NCBI GenBank assembly: GCA_951635545.1
Contig: OX620685.1
Span: forward strand, 1,178,001-1,242,000
DNA: 64,000 nucleotides
Direction of reading: 5' to 3'
Source: CAG-873 sp910578365
GTDB taxonomy: Bacteria; Bacteroidota; Bacteroidia; Bacteroidales; Muribaculaceae
Made by a program: the position numbers and the translations under genes
Part shown: in pieces, positions 24,984 through 35,720 of the stretch
How the letters are laid out: each line of letters opens with the position of its first letter
Numbering within the stretch: the stretch's first letter is position 1
Notes under the pieces: generated by a model
What the model saw: only the letters and a program-made list of their open reading frames with translations
The model's database searches: none
Told to the model about the DNA's origin: nothing

Positions 24984-25961
24984 ATGGGAAAGATATCAGA
25001 CGACATAATAACCCGGTTTCTTAACAACAGCTGCAGCGATGCAGAGCTGGCGGCGGTGAAGCAGTGGCTCGACGAGTCCGATGCCAACGCCGACGAGCTG
25101 TTCGGCACCGAGCTGCTGGCCGACAAAGCCTCGGAACTGCACAGCGACGACAATGCCCGCCGCCGAATCGAAAGCGGACTCAACCGCCGCATAGCAATGG
25201 GCCGCGCCCTGGAAAAGCAGCAGCGCCGCAAGCGGCTGATACATCGCCTCACCGGCATAGCCGCCGTTCTGGCCGTGGCTGTGTGCGCCGGAATTTTCCT
25301 TCTTCAATCTGCCGAAATCGAAATGGTTTATGTGGCAGCTGCCGACAAGAGCATGTCGGTTGTTCTGCCGGACAGCACCGTAGTTTACCTGAACAAAGAC
25401 TCGCGTCTGGGATATCCGCGCGTATTCGCCAATAACAGCCGCAGGGTAGAACTCGAAGGCGAAGGTTACTTTGAGGTGAGCCACGACCATGACCGCCCGT
25501 TCAGCGTGGCCGGCAAGCACCTCGACGTAACGGTACTGGGCACCCATTTCAATTTTATAAGCCGCGATTCCTTACCTGACTGCGTAAGCCTTATCGAAGG
25601 CTCGGTCGAAGTCCGCACCTCCGACAAAAGGCAATGCGTAATCCTTGAGCCGGGTCAGAAAGCCAGCTATTCGACAGAAAACGGACGACTGACCGTACAC
25701 GATGCCAACACAGCAATCGACGCCACATGGCACAACGGCATGATTCCCTTTGAAAACGCCAACCTGAAAGACATTGCCGACATACTGCACCAGCTCTATG
25801 GTTCGGTCATAATTCTTGACCGTAATGCCGACCTGAGCAGTACCTATTCCGGCACTACCGTATATAGCGATAACCTTGAATCGACACTTAGCCACCTTGG
25901 CCATACAATTCCCCTCCGATTTGTACAAAAAGATGGCAAGACAATAATATACTCACGCTAA
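24984..25961 (+). CDS. FecR-type anti-sigma factor / transducer
   Basis: The 325-residue protein has a cytoplasmic sigma-binding N-part (residues 1-85, including NNSCSDAELAAVKQWLDES), one membrane segment (about 90-108, GIAAVLAVAVCAGIFLL), and a periplasmic FecR domain (SMSVVLPDSTVVYLNKDS, VELEGEGYFEVSHDHDRPF) followed by a C-terminal STN-like domain (ENANLKDIADILHQLYGSVI). It would receive a signal from the STN domain of the neighbouring SusC and release the sigma factor. As susC is broken next door, this signalling chain is probably interrupted. Confidence 0.92.
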   Translation: MGKISDDIITRFLNNSCSDAELAAVKQWLDESDANADELFGTELLADKASELHSDDNARRRIESGLNRRIAMGRALEKQQRRKRLIHRLTGIAAVLAVAVCAGIFLLQSAEIEMVYVAAADKSMSVVLPDSTVVYLNKDSRLGYPRVFANNSRRVELEGEGYFEVSHDHDRPFSVAGKHLDVTVLGTHFNFISRDSLPDCVSLIEGSVEVRTSDKRQCVILEPGQKASYSTENGRLTVHDANTAIDATWHNGMIPFENANLKDIADILHQLYGSVIILDRNADLSSTYSGTTVYSDNLESTLSHLGHTIPLRFVQKDGKTIIYSR

Positions 25962-26003
25962 AAACATGACACATCAGATAGCGTAAGCTGTTGATGCCAA
26001 CCA

Positions 26004-26046
26004 TTTAAGAGGGTGTTTAATATTTATTATTAAACACCCTCTTAAA
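26004..26046. terminator. Perfect 19-bp hairpin between fecR and susC
   Basis: Arms at 26004-26022 and 26028-26046 pair perfectly around a 5-base loop; the core is GAGGGTGTTTAAT. No T-run follows, so it may be a terminator, an RNA-processing signal or an operator. It separates the regulatory genes from the PUL structural genes. Confidence 0.55.
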
Positions 26047-26318
26047 GCCTGCTACCAAACAGCTCTGCGAAATACCTGCAACAAATTTCAAAAAAAATCA
26101 TACTGCATTACGTAGAACGCCCCACTCGGGTGTTTATCCAGTATTGTGACCATATTCTCGGACATATTCACAAACCTCATTTATAATCATGTTTTTAAAA
26201 ACCTTAAAGCTAAAACCGCGCCCGCTTGTCGGCGGTCTGCTTCTTGCCATGTCACTTATGGCAAATGCCGGTATTACGCTCACTACCGGTGCGGAAACCA
26301 AACTGGGCGAAGTTTTTA

Positions 26319-27472
26319 ACGCGAGTTCGGGATAAGAACTTTATGATTTTCAACCAAGCAAAAGACAACATAGAGTATTGGGCGGCCTTTCAAGGTCGCC
26401 TGATTTATTTGTACAGTTTGGTGTTGTTAATCCCAGAGGACAAGCTGCCCGTTTGACTCGGGTACCTCAAAGTCGAAGTTCACTTCCGGCTTTGTGGCGA
26501 AGAAACAATACGCCCCCATTGCCGCAAGCAGGTTCATGAGGAAGTTGTGTACACTACGATGGCGGGAGTGGACGAGCTGCGCCACATTCTTCAGCATGTC
26601 GTTTATGGATTCGATGATGCTCCTTTTACGAAGCATCATCCTGTCATAGAACGGCATGAGACGCTGTTTCATGTTCGAGCGAAGACCTGTCACAATATGT
26701 ATGCCATCATCCCAAAGATGCCCGAAAAGAGACTGCGATATATATCCCTTGTCAGCGTATAGTTTTCCAAATACCCTGTCAGTCAGTGTGTCGATGACTG
26801 CCTCATTGCGGTCGTCCACATTGGCACGTGTCAATACGAAGTTGATCAGTTCCCCTTTTTCGTTACATAGCAGATGCAGCTTGAAGCCTACATACCATCC
26901 CATCGTACTCTTACCCTTGGCCGCGATATCCTTGAAGACTTTCATGTTGAACTGGCGCTTGTTATGAATGACCGGAATGCAGGTGCTGTCCACAAAACTT
27001 ATTCCCGTGCACTCTCCGAAACATGCAAGTCGCAGGAACATGGTCATAGCCACAAAACATCGGGGCATGACCTCCACGAAGCGGTTGTAGGAGAATGTCT
27101 GCGGAAACAGATGCTTCCAGTGAATGCGCACACATCCCAGATAATAGTGCTTGAAGTTTCGGTACGAATTGAAGTGGAAACAGATCAGAATCGTGATGAC
27201 CTCGGCATCCGACATCATGCGCTTTCTTTTCCGTTTTGGAGTGTCAGTTGTGGACGGAAGTGCATTTTTTGCCATCTCACCCTCAAATTCTTTGCAGAAA
27301 TCATCTGCAATACAAAAAATTTCAGTAACTTTACTTTCGGTAATCATGATACAGTATTTATTGTTTAGTACCTCTAAATTACTAAATATCAGTAATATTA
27401 CCAAGAGAATCGGCAACTTTTTTAAGCTGCCGATTCAACTTTTTTATGGTGTTCCTTATCCCGAACTCGCGT
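26319..27472 (-). mobile_element. IS982-family element, copy B (in susC N-terminus)
   Basis: The 1154-bp element lies on the minus strand, bounded by the same ACGCGAG... ends and flanked by the 5-bp direct repeat TTTTA (26314-26318, 27473-27477). The sequence appears identical to copy A wherever compared. It interrupts codon 44 of susC. Confidence 0.93.
26427..27347 (-). CDS. IS982-family transposase, copy B
   Basis: 306 residues from ATG 27347, same protein as copy A (DRNEAVIDTLTDRVFGK version), with all catalytic residues present. It is opposite in direction to susC, so its promoter cannot drive the rest of susC. Confidence 0.9.
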   Translation of the reverse strand: MITESKVTEIFCIADDFCKEFEGEMAKNALPSTTDTPKRKRKRMMSDAEVITILICFHFNSYRNFKHYYLGCVRIHWKHLFPQTFSYNRFVEVMPRCFVAMTMFLRLACFGECTGISFVDSTCIPVIHNKRQFNMKVFKDIAAKGKSTMGWYVGFKLHLLCNEKGELINFVLTRANVDDRNEAVIDTLTDRVFGKLYADKGYISQSLFGHLWDDGIHIVTGLRSNMKQRLMPFYDRMMLRKRSIIESINDMLKNVAQLVHSRHRSVHNFLMNLLAAMGAYCFFATKPEVNFDFEVPESNGQLVLWD

Positions 27473-30400
27473 TTTTAATCAAATCCAAGCTCAGTCGAAC
27501 TACAAATTCTTCTACGACGACGACATTGCCAAAATGAAGGCAAGAGTCGTGAACATCAAGGACGAAGATGTGGACCAGGCTCTCAAAACTCTTTTCAGCG
27601 GCACCGGAATCTCTTATGTCGTAAAAGACAACGTGGTGTACATCAAGAAAGAGGATGCATCCGGCTCGAAAGGAAGCAATGCTACAAGGAGTACAGGCAA
27701 ACCCCACAAGATTTCCGGCGTGATTCTCGATGAATACGGCGACCCTCTGATTGGCGCAGCCGTAAAAATCAAAGGTACAAACATCGGTGTGACCACCGAC
27801 TTCGACGGCAACTACACTCTTGAAACCTCCGAAGCCAATCCGGTGCTGGAGTGTTCGTATGTAGGCTACAAGACCCTCGACATACCGGTCGACGGCCGTG
27901 CCACAGTCGATTTCGCCATGGCTCCCGACTCGCAGATGCTCGACGAGGTTGTAGTAACCGCCCTCGGCATCAAGCGCGAACAGAAATCGCTGTCGTACAA
28001 CGTACAGCAGCTCAAAGGCGACGCTCTTTCGGAAAACAAGGACGCCAACTTCATCAACGGCCTCGCAGGTAAGGTGGCCGGTGTGAACATCAATGCCTCG
28101 TCGTCGGGTGTAGGCGGTATATCTAAGGTAGTGATGCGTGGTACCAAGTCAATCATGCAGTCGTCGAATGCCCTCTATGTAGTGGACGGCATGCCCATGC
28201 GCTCAGCCAACAACAGCGGCTCTACCGAGTTCTACTCGCAGGGTACCACCGAACCTATCGCCGACATCAACCCCGAGGACATCGAGTCGATGTCGGTGCT
28301 GACCGGTGCGGCCGCTGCGGCGCTTTACGGTTCGGAAGCAGCCAACGGCGCTATCGTAATCACCACCAAGAAAGGCCAGGCCGGCAAAACCAAAGTGACT
28401 GTGAACTCAAGCCTGCAGTGGGACCGCGCACTGGTCAACCACCGTCTGCAGAGCCGCTACGGCACAGGCAGCAACGGCGTTTACATGCCCACCAGCAATA
28501 TGTCGTGGGGCGCTCCGCTGTCGCCGTTCAACAATTATAACTATCAGCCCTCGAACGACTACTTCCAGACCGGCTTCGTGTCGACCCAGTCGGTAACCTT
28601 CTCGACCGGCAACGACAAGAACCAGACATACGCTTCGGCTGCTGCGGTAAACTCGCTGGGCATTACCCCCAACAACCGTTATAACCGTTATAACTTCAAT
28701 ATCCGCAACACCACTTCGTTTCTGAACGACCGTATGACCCTGGACCTCAATGCCAGCTATATCCACCAGACCGACCGCAACATGGTCAATCAGGGTACCT
28801 ACGGCAACCCTCTGGTAGGCGCGCTGCTTTATCCGCGCGGCAATTCGTGGGACGACGTCCGTGCCTACGAGCGCTACGACTCGAACCGTAAAATCTACGT
28901 TCAGAACTGGGGCCCCGGCGACTACGGCATGACCGTGCAGAACCCTTACTGGATAAACTACCGCAACCTCAACGAGAACAGCAAGGACCGCTATATGATG
29001 GGTGCCAACCTGAGCTACAAGCTGCTCGACTGCCTGACCCTTACCGGCCGTGTGCGCATCGACAACTCGTACAACACCTACACCCAGAAAAACTATGCCA
29101 CTACCAACACCCAGCTCACCGACGGCTCCAACCGAGGCAGCTACGGCATAACCAAGAGCAACGAAAAGCAGATTTTCGCCGACTTCCTGCTGAGCTTCAA
29201 CAAGTCGTTCGGCGACGACTGGAGCGTACAGGCCAACTTCGGCGGCTCGATTTCGGACATGCGCTATGACTCCGACGCCACAAGAGGCCCCATCGCCGAC
29301 GGCACCGACAAATTCGCAGGTGTGCCCGCAGGTCTGGCCAACTTCTTTGCCGTGCAGAACCTGTCGACTCCGCACCTGACTGTAATGCAGACCGGATGGC
29401 GCGAGCAGACCCAGTCGCTGTACGCATCGGCCGACATCGGTTTCAAGAACACCTACTACCTCACTCTCACCGGCCGTAACGACTGGCCTTCGCAGCTGGC
29501 AGGCCCCAACAGCCATAACAGCAGCTTCTTCTATCCGTCGGTAGGTCTGTCGGTACTGCTCAACAACTACCTGCCCCAGGCTTCGCACATCCTCAACCTG
29601 TGGAAACTGCGCGCCAGCTACGCATCGGTAGGTTCGGCTTTCAACCGCTATATCGCCAACCCGCGCTACCAGTGGAACGAGGACACCCAGTCGTGGAGCG
29701 TGCTCACCCAGTACCCCATGTACGACCTTAAGCCCGAACGTACAAACTCGTTCGAAATAGGTATGAACTTCCGCATACTCAACGACATCACCTTCGACGC
29801 CACTTACTATAGCGCCGATACACAAAACCAGACCTTCAACCCCGAACTGCCCGTGAACCAGTACTCGAAGATATTCATCCAGACCGGTTCGGTACGCAAC
29901 TGGGGCATGGAATTCGCGCTCAATTACGGCCATACCTGGGGTGATTTCAGCTGGAACACCGGTCTGACCTACAGCTTCAACCGCAACAAAATCACCGAGC
30001 TTGCCGACAACGCCATCAACCCCGTTACCGGCGAAACCTTCTCGATGGACATCCTCGACATGGGCGGCCTGGGTTCTACCCGCTTCCTGCTGAAGAAGGG
30101 CGGCACCATGGGCGACATCTACTCGACCATCGACCTGGTACGCGACTCCAACGGCGCTATCTTCGTTGATGCCGACCAGCGCGTGTCGACCGCTCAGATT
30201 CAGGATAAGGAAGACTACATAAAGCTGGGCAGCGTAATGTCGAAGGGCAATATCGCCTGGAACAACTCGTTCTCGTACAAGAACATCGGCCTTAGCTTCA
30301 TGATTAACGCCCGCCTCGGCGGCAAGGTATTCTCGCGCACCCAGGCCGTACTCGACTACTACGGTGTGAGCGAAAATTCGGCAGCAGCCCGCGACCACGG

Positions 30401-30619
30401 CTTCATAACCCTCAACAACGGCGACCAGGTGAACCCGCAGATGTGGTACTCCATCATCGCCGGCGGTACAGCTGTACCGCAGTACTACCTCTACGACGCC
30501 ACCAACGTGCGTCTGGGCGAAGTAACCCTGAGCTACAATCTGCCCCGCAAATGGCTGCGCAACGTATGCGACGTGAAAGTATCGTTCGTAGGACGTAACC
30601 TGTGGATGATTTACAACAA

Positions 30620-31770
30620 ACGCGAGTTCGGGATAAGAAATGCTATAAAAAAGTTGAATAGGCAGCTTGAAAAAGTTGCCTATTCTTTTGGTAATTTCGC
30701 TGATATTTAGTAATTTAGAGGTGACAAACAATAAATACTGTATCATGATTACCGAAAGTAAAGTTACTGAAATTTTTTGTATTGCAGATGATTTCTGCAA
30801 AGAATTTGAGGGTGAGATGGCAAAAAATGCACTTCCGTCCACAACTGACACTCCAAAACGGAAAAGAAAGCGCATGATGTCGGATGCCGAGGTCATCACG
30901 ATTCTGATCTGTTTCCACTTCAATTCGTACCGAAACTTCAAGCACTATTATCTGGGATGTGTGCGCATTCACTGGAAGCATCTGTTTCCGCAGACATTCT
31001 CCTACAACCGCTTCGTGGAGGTCATGCCCCGATGTTTTGTGGCTATGACCATGTTCCTGCGACTTGCATGTTTCGGAGAGTGCACGGGAATAAGTTTTGT
31101 GGACAGCACCTGCATTCCGGTCATTCACAACAAGCGCCAGTTCAACATGAAAGTCTTCAAGGATATCGCGGCCAAGGGTAAGAGTACGATGGGATGGTAT
31201 GTAGGCTTCAAGCTACATCTGCTATGTAACGAAAAAGGGGAACTGATCAACTTCGTATTGACACGTGCCAATGTGGATGACCGCAACGAGGATGTGATTG
31301 ACACGCTGACAGACAAGGTGTTCGGCAAACTTTATGCCGACAAGGGATATATATCGCAGTCTCTTTTCGGACATCTTTGGGATGACGGAATACATATTGT
31401 GACAGGTCTTCGCTCGAACATGAAACAGCGTCTCATGCCGTTCTATGACAGGATGATGCTTCGTAAAAGGAGCATCATCGAATCCATAAACGACATGCTG
31501 AAGAATGTGGCGCAGCTCGTCCACTCCCGCCATCGTAGTGTACACAACTTCCTCATGAACCTGCTTGCGGCAATGGGGGCGTATTGTTTTTTCGCCACAA
31601 AGCCGGAAGTGAACTTCGACTTTGAGGTACCCGAGTCAAACGGGCAGCTTGTCCTCTGGGATTAACAACACCAAACTGTACAAATAAATCAGGCGACCTT
31701 GAAAGGCCGCCCAATACTCTATGTCTTTTGCTTGGTTGAAAATCATAAAGTTCTTATCCCGAACTCGCGT
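30620..31770 (+). mobile_element. IS982-family element, copy C (in susC C-terminus)
   Basis: The 1151-bp element is flanked by the 5-bp direct repeat AACAA (30615-30619, 31771-31775). It is the most divergent copy: leader and hairpin bases differ, a 3-base deletion occurs near the right end (TCTATGTCTTTTG), and the transposase has several changes. Excision restores the reading MIYNKAPFDP of susC. Confidence 0.93.
30745..31665 (+). CDS. IS982-family transposase, copy C
   Basis: 306 residues from ATG 30745; differs from copy A in the DRNEDVIDTLTDKVFGK stretch and in silent positions. Catalytic residues are intact. Confidence 0.9.
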   Translation: MITESKVTEIFCIADDFCKEFEGEMAKNALPSTTDTPKRKRKRMMSDAEVITILICFHFNSYRNFKHYYLGCVRIHWKHLFPQTFSYNRFVEVMPRCFVAMTMFLRLACFGECTGISFVDSTCIPVIHNKRQFNMKVFKDIAAKGKSTMGWYVGFKLHLLCNEKGELINFVLTRANVDDRNEDVIDTLTDKVFGKLYADKGYISQSLFGHLWDDGIHIVTGLRSNMKQRLMPFYDRMMLRKRSIIESINDMLKNVAQLVHSRHRSVHNFLMNLLAAMGAYCFFATKPEVNFDFEVPESNGQLVLWD

Positions 31771-31904
31771 AACAAAGCACCGTTTGACCCCGAGTCTGTG
31801 GCTTCGACCGACAACTGGTACCAGGGCATCGACTACTTCATGATGCCTTCGCAGCGCAACCTCGGCTTCAACATCAACGTTTCCTTCTAATACCTGCCAT
31901 AACA

Positions 31905-33479
31905 ATGTTACAAACTATAAATAAGATATTCATCGCGGTGCTGGCCATTGGAGCTACCGCCTGCACCGGCGACTTCGAGAACATCAACTCGAACCCTTAC
32001 GAGCCGGGCGACCTTACCGCCGACGACTATGCCCTGGTATCGCAGATGAACAATGTGGCCAGCTGCGTGATGTCGTCCGACATCAACACTCTGCAGTTCA
32101 CCGACGCTCTTTTGGGCGGTACTCTGGGCGGATATTATTCCGACGCCAACTCGGGCTTCGCCGAAAGCTTCGCACGCTATAACCCCAAGAACGACTGGAG
32201 CCGCGTGTTCATGAAATCGGACCGCATCATTCCTACCCTCTACGCCAACTACTCGCAAATCGAAGCCCAGTCGGAGAATACAGGCAATCCGGTGCCTCTG
32301 GCAATTGCCAAAATCATAAAGGTAGCAGCCATGAGCCGTGTCACCGACTGCTACGGCCCCATACCCTACTCGGCTATCGGCACCCCGACCGATCTGGCCG
32401 TGCCCTACGACAGCCAGGAAGCCGTGTACGACTCGTTCTTTGAAGACCTTACCGACGCTACCGCCACCCTGCAGGAGAACATCGGCAACCGCTTGAGCTC
32501 CAACAGCGACTATGTGTACAGCGGCGACCCCGCCAAATGGATTCTGTTCGGCAACTCGCTGAAGCTGCGTCTGGCCATGCGTATATCGTTTGTGGCTCCC
32601 GAAAAGGCCCGCAAGATGGCCGAGGAGGCTGTAGCCGGAGGAGTCATAGAGCATAACAGCGACAACGCTACATGGAAGTACTTCGCATCGATGACCAACC
32701 CGCTGTATACCGCCGTGAACTATAACAACGACGGCAGTACCACCGGCGGCGACACACACGCCGCAGCCGACATCATCTGCTACATGAACGGCTACTCCGA
32801 CCCCCGTCGCGAGGCTTACTTCATGCCCTCCACCTTCGAAGATATCGAATATGTGGGTCTGCGCCGCGGCTGGCAGGAATTCGACCGCACATGGGGCTTC
32901 AGCTTCAGCGGTGTGAACGTGGGGCCCAACGACCCGCTGATATGGATGACCGCCTCTGAAGTGGCTTTCCTGCGCGCCGAAGGCACCGCAATCCACAACT
33001 TCAATATGGGTGGCCGGGCCGAGGACTTCTATAACCGCGGCATAGAGCTGAGCTTTGAGCAGTGGGGTGCAACCGGTGCCGGTGAATACCTCGCCGACGA
33101 CCACTCTACCCCGCAGGCTTACGCCGACCCCACCGGCAAGAATCCCTATAACGGCGCGCTGTCGTCAATCACCATCAAGTGGAACAACAACGCTCCGGCA
33201 GCCGAAAAACTCGAGCGCATCATCACCCAGAAGTGGATTGCCCTGTTCTTCAACGGCAACGAGGCCTGGGCCGAATACCGCCGTACCGGCTATCCGCAGC
33301 TTATTCCGGTAGCCTACAACGGTTCGGGCGGCGTGGTAAACAGCGCAACCGGTCCGCAGCGCATGCCCTATCCACAGGAAGAATACACCAACAACGCAGC
33401 CAACGTGGCCGAGGCGGTGAACACCCTGCTTGGCGGCCCCGACAACATGGCAACCAAAGTATGGTGGGCCCGTTATTAA
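31905..33479 (+). CDS. SusD-like surface glycan-binding lipoprotein
   Basis: The 524-residue protein starts with a lipoprotein signal (IGATACTGDFENINSNP) and has SusD/RagB features: the N-terminal helices with NPYEPG, TDCYGPIPYS in the TPR-like region, and a C-terminal GNEAWAEYRRTGYPQLIPV motif typical of SusD ends. It would form the lid of the SusC transporter and bind oligosaccharide at the outer surface. It follows susC by 14 bases and lies in the operon with the downstream glycan genes. The protein itself is intact, but without SusC it cannot complete import. Confidence 0.92.
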   Translation: MLQTINKIFIAVLAIGATACTGDFENINSNPYEPGDLTADDYALVSQMNNVASCVMSSDINTLQFTDALLGGTLGGYYSDANSGFAESFARYNPKNDWSRVFMKSDRIIPTLYANYSQIEAQSENTGNPVPLAIAKIIKVAAMSRVTDCYGPIPYSAIGTPTDLAVPYDSQEAVYDSFFEDLTDATATLQENIGNRLSSNSDYVYSGDPAKWILFGNSLKLRLAMRISFVAPEKARKMAEEAVAGGVIEHNSDNATWKYFASMTNPLYTAVNYNNDGSTTGGDTHAAADIICYMNGYSDPRREAYFMPSTFEDIEYVGLRRGWQEFDRTWGFSFSGVNVGPNDPLIWMTASEVAFLRAEGTAIHNFNMGGRAEDFYNRGIELSFEQWGATGAGEYLADDHSTPQAYADPTGKNPYNGALSSITIKWNNNAPAAEKLERIITQKWIALFFNGNEAWAEYRRTGYPQLIPVAYNGSGGVVNSATGPQRMPYPQEEYTNNAANVAEAVNTLLGGPDNMATKVWWARY

Positions 33480-33510
33480 CCTATTTCAAACTATCCAGTA
33501 AACATCAAAA

Positions 33511-34506
33511 ATGAAAAAGCATATTTTTTACGGAATGATGATTCTGGCAACTGCCGGATCACTCGCCTCGTGCGACGAATGGACTGACCCCGAAGCGGTC
33601 GGCAACCATTTCGGCAGCATTGCAGAGGTTAATCCGCCTGCCTATACCCAGTATCTGCAGAACCTGCAGGAATACCGCAAGAACGACCACAAAAAGGTTT
33701 ACGCCTGCTTCGACAACAAGGCCTCGTTCGTGTCGCAGGCCGACCACGTGGCCACCGTGCCCGACAGCATCGACGTGCTGGTGCTGAACAACCCCGGCGA
33801 CATTTCGCAGGCCTGCCTCGACGAAATCAACGCCAAGCGCGGCGACACCGGCATGCAGACCGCATACACCATCAGCTATAACGCAATACGCAAGGCATGG
33901 GAACTCGAAAAGGAACTCGGCTCCACCACCACCTGGGAAACCTACCGCGACAGCAAGGTGAGCGAGCAGCTGGGCTACTTCGACAACGGCGGTTTCGACC
34001 GCATTATCTGCTACTACGAAGGCCGTGAAATTTCAACACTCACCGACGCTCAGAAGCAGGAGTATCTCAAAGACCAGGCCGACTTCCTGGCTCCGTTCAA
34101 GAGCTGGACTTCGAGCCACCTCGACAAGGGCTTCGACTTCCAGGGTATCCCGGCCAACGTAGCCGACAAGAGCCTGCTCGACGCAGCTTCGGTTATATTC
34201 CTGTCGGAATCACTCCAGGCAACAAATGTGTCTGAAATAGACTACATAATCCGCCGCAACTCGGTGGCCGGAGTCGACAACGCCAAGTTCGCCGTAATGA
34301 CTTCGCTGCCGGTACTCGATCCCGCCCAGGCCGACCTCGGTTACTGGGGCAGCGAGTACAGCAGCTGGATTACCGCCCACTGGGCACGTACAGCCTCTGT
34401 AAGCGCCATTAGTCTGGCCAATCTTTACGACGACTACTATAACCACGAGTTCATCTATCCCGTATGCCGCGGCGCAATCCAGATTCTGAACCCGGCTGCC
34501 AAGTGA
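33511..34506 (+). CDS. GH18-like surface lipoprotein without catalytic motif (glycan-binding)
   Basis: The 331-residue protein has a lipobox (LASCDEW) and a fold resembling the GH18 family: HKKVYACFDNKASF, DSIDVLVLNNPGD and GFDRIICYYEG. The DxxDxDxE-type catalytic motif is missing where GH18 strand 4 should be, so it is probably a glycan-binding protein. Gene position right after SusD and before a DUF1735 lipoprotein matches the BT3985-like member of the high-mannose PUL of B. theta. The family assignment is from this context and moderate similarity. Confidence 0.75.
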   Translation: MKKHIFYGMMILATAGSLASCDEWTDPEAVGNHFGSIAEVNPPAYTQYLQNLQEYRKNDHKKVYACFDNKASFVSQADHVATVPDSIDVLVLNNPGDISQACLDEINAKRGDTGMQTAYTISYNAIRKAWELEKELGSTTTWETYRDSKVSEQLGYFDNGGFDRIICYYEGREISTLTDAQKQEYLKDQADFLAPFKSWTSSHLDKGFDFQGIPANVADKSLLDAASVIFLSESLQATNVSEIDYIIRRNSVAGVDNAKFAVMTSLPVLDPAQADLGYWGSEYSSWITAHWARTASVSAISLANLYDDYYNHEFIYPVCRGAIQILNPAAK

Positions 34507-34529
34507 AACCCTTCCATAATATCAGAAAA

Positions 34530-35687
34530 ATGAAAATCAAATCATATCTTCCCGCAGCAATCCTCGCAGCACTGTCGATGACAGCCTGCCAGGACAGCTT
34601 CGAGAATATCGACAACAGCATCTTCGCACCCACTCTCGACACCGAGACAACCATAAACGTGAAGGCAACCACTACTGCTGCTACAGGATATGTCGAGGCT
34701 TCAATGGCCAAGGCCATGGACAGCGATGTAACCGTATCGTTCGTAGCCGACGAATCCAAGGTGGCCGTGTACAACGGTATTTACAGCGCCGACTATGTAA
34801 TGCTGCCTCAGAACTACTACAATATACCTCAGGCCGAGGCCGTGATACCTGCCGGCGGCACCACTACCGGCAAGGTGGCGGTTGAATTCGTAAATCTCGA
34901 AAATCTCGACATCAGCACCACCTACGTGCTGCCCGTGACCATGCGCAGCGAGTTCGCCTCACTGAGCAACGACACCTTCTACTTTGTAATAAAAGAGGCC
35001 GCCCTGGTTACCGTAACCGCCGACATGACCGAGAATTATGCCGTATTCGCCCGTGGCGAACAGGCCACCGAACTGGGCAACATGGAGCAGATAACCGTTG
35101 AAGCCCTGCTTTACCCGCTTGATTTCCCCAACATGCTTGCCACCATCATGGGCATCGAGGGCGGATTCCTGGTACGTGTTGGCGATGCCGGCATACCCGC
35201 CAACCAGCTGCAGCTGGCTACTTCCAACGGCAACATCACCGACCCCTCATGGTCGTTCGACACCAACAAGTGGACCTTCCTGACACTTACCTACGACACC
35301 ACCAACGGCGAGTGCAAGGTATACTTCGACGGCGTACTCAAGGGCAGCGTACAAACCGGCAACTACCGCCAGCCTGTGAACTGGAACACCGCATCGGGCG
35401 ACATCACCGACGGCCCCCGCGGCTTCTACGTAGGCTATGCCTATGACGCAAACCGCTACTTCAAGGGCTACATGAGCGAGCTGCGTGTATGGAACCGCAT
35501 ACTCGGCGAAGACGAAATCAAGGCCCCCAACCACTTCTATGAGGTCAGCCCCGAATCGGATGGCCTGGCTGCCTACTGGAAGATGGACGAAGGCACCGGC
35601 GACGCCATCCACGACTATGCCAACGGCTATGACCTCAAGTGCCAGAAGGCTCCTGAATGGATTCCTGTATATCTCCCCGCTAAATAA
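34530..35687 (+). CDS. DUF1735/LamG surface lipoprotein (BT3986-like)
   Basis: ATG 34530 (MKIKSYLPAAILAALSM) gives a 385-residue lipoprotein (lipobox MTACQ). Residues about 25-165 resemble DUF1735, a beta domain common in Bacteroidetes glycan-binding proteins. The rest is a LamG/concanavalin-like domain with WSFDTNKWTFLTLTYD, CKVYFDGVLKG, GYMSELRVWNRILGEDEI and a final YWKMDEGTGD. It should bind glycans at the cell surface and help capture N-glycan before endo-cleavage. It sits between the GH18-like binder and the active GH18. Confidence 0.85.
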   Translation: MKIKSYLPAAILAALSMTACQDSFENIDNSIFAPTLDTETTINVKATTTAATGYVEASMAKAMDSDVTVSFVADESKVAVYNGIYSADYVMLPQNYYNIPQAEAVIPAGGTTTGKVAVEFVNLENLDISTTYVLPVTMRSEFASLSNDTFYFVIKEAALVTVTADMTENYAVFARGEQATELGNMEQITVEALLYPLDFPNMLATIMGIEGGFLVRVGDAGIPANQLQLATSNGNITDPSWSFDTNKWTFLTLTYDTTNGECKVYFDGVLKGSVQTGNYRQPVNWNTASGDITDGPRGFYVGYAYDANRYFKGYMSELRVWNRILGEDEIKAPNHFYEVSPESDGLAAYWKMDEGTGDAIHDYANGYDLKCQKAPEWIPVYLPAK

Positions 35688-35720
35688 TAACATTTCAGAA
35701 TCATAATATCATAAAATACA

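Larger units (their letters stand above)
26189..31890 (+). pseudogene. SusC-like TonB-dependent transporter, broken by two IS982 copies
   Basis: Pieces at 26189-26318, 27473-30619 and 31771-31890 join without frameshift, once IS copies B and C and one copy of each 5-bp duplication are removed, into an 1128-residue protein. It has a signal peptide, an N-terminal STN signalling domain (GEVFNQIQAQSNYKFFYDDD), a carboxypeptidase-like beta domain (ISGVILDEYGDPLIGAAVKI), the plug (VVVTALGIKREQKSLSYNVQ, VVMRGTKSIMQSSNALYVVDG) and a 22-strand barrel ending LGFNINVSF. The signal domain fits the adjacent FecR/ECF pair. The insertions lie in the STN domain (codon 44) and near the C-terminus, so neither a normal N-terminus nor the last strand can be made. 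Confidence 0.92.

Noticed and set aside
28407..30941. Open frame of 844 codons on the minus strand, opposite susC
   Set aside because: It lies entirely opposite a clear SusC barrel and IS leader, has no family features, and GC-rich codon use in susC keeps the opposite frame open by chance.
31908..33104. 398-codon open frame on the minus strand
   Set aside because: Shadow of the SusD gene; no start site or domain support.
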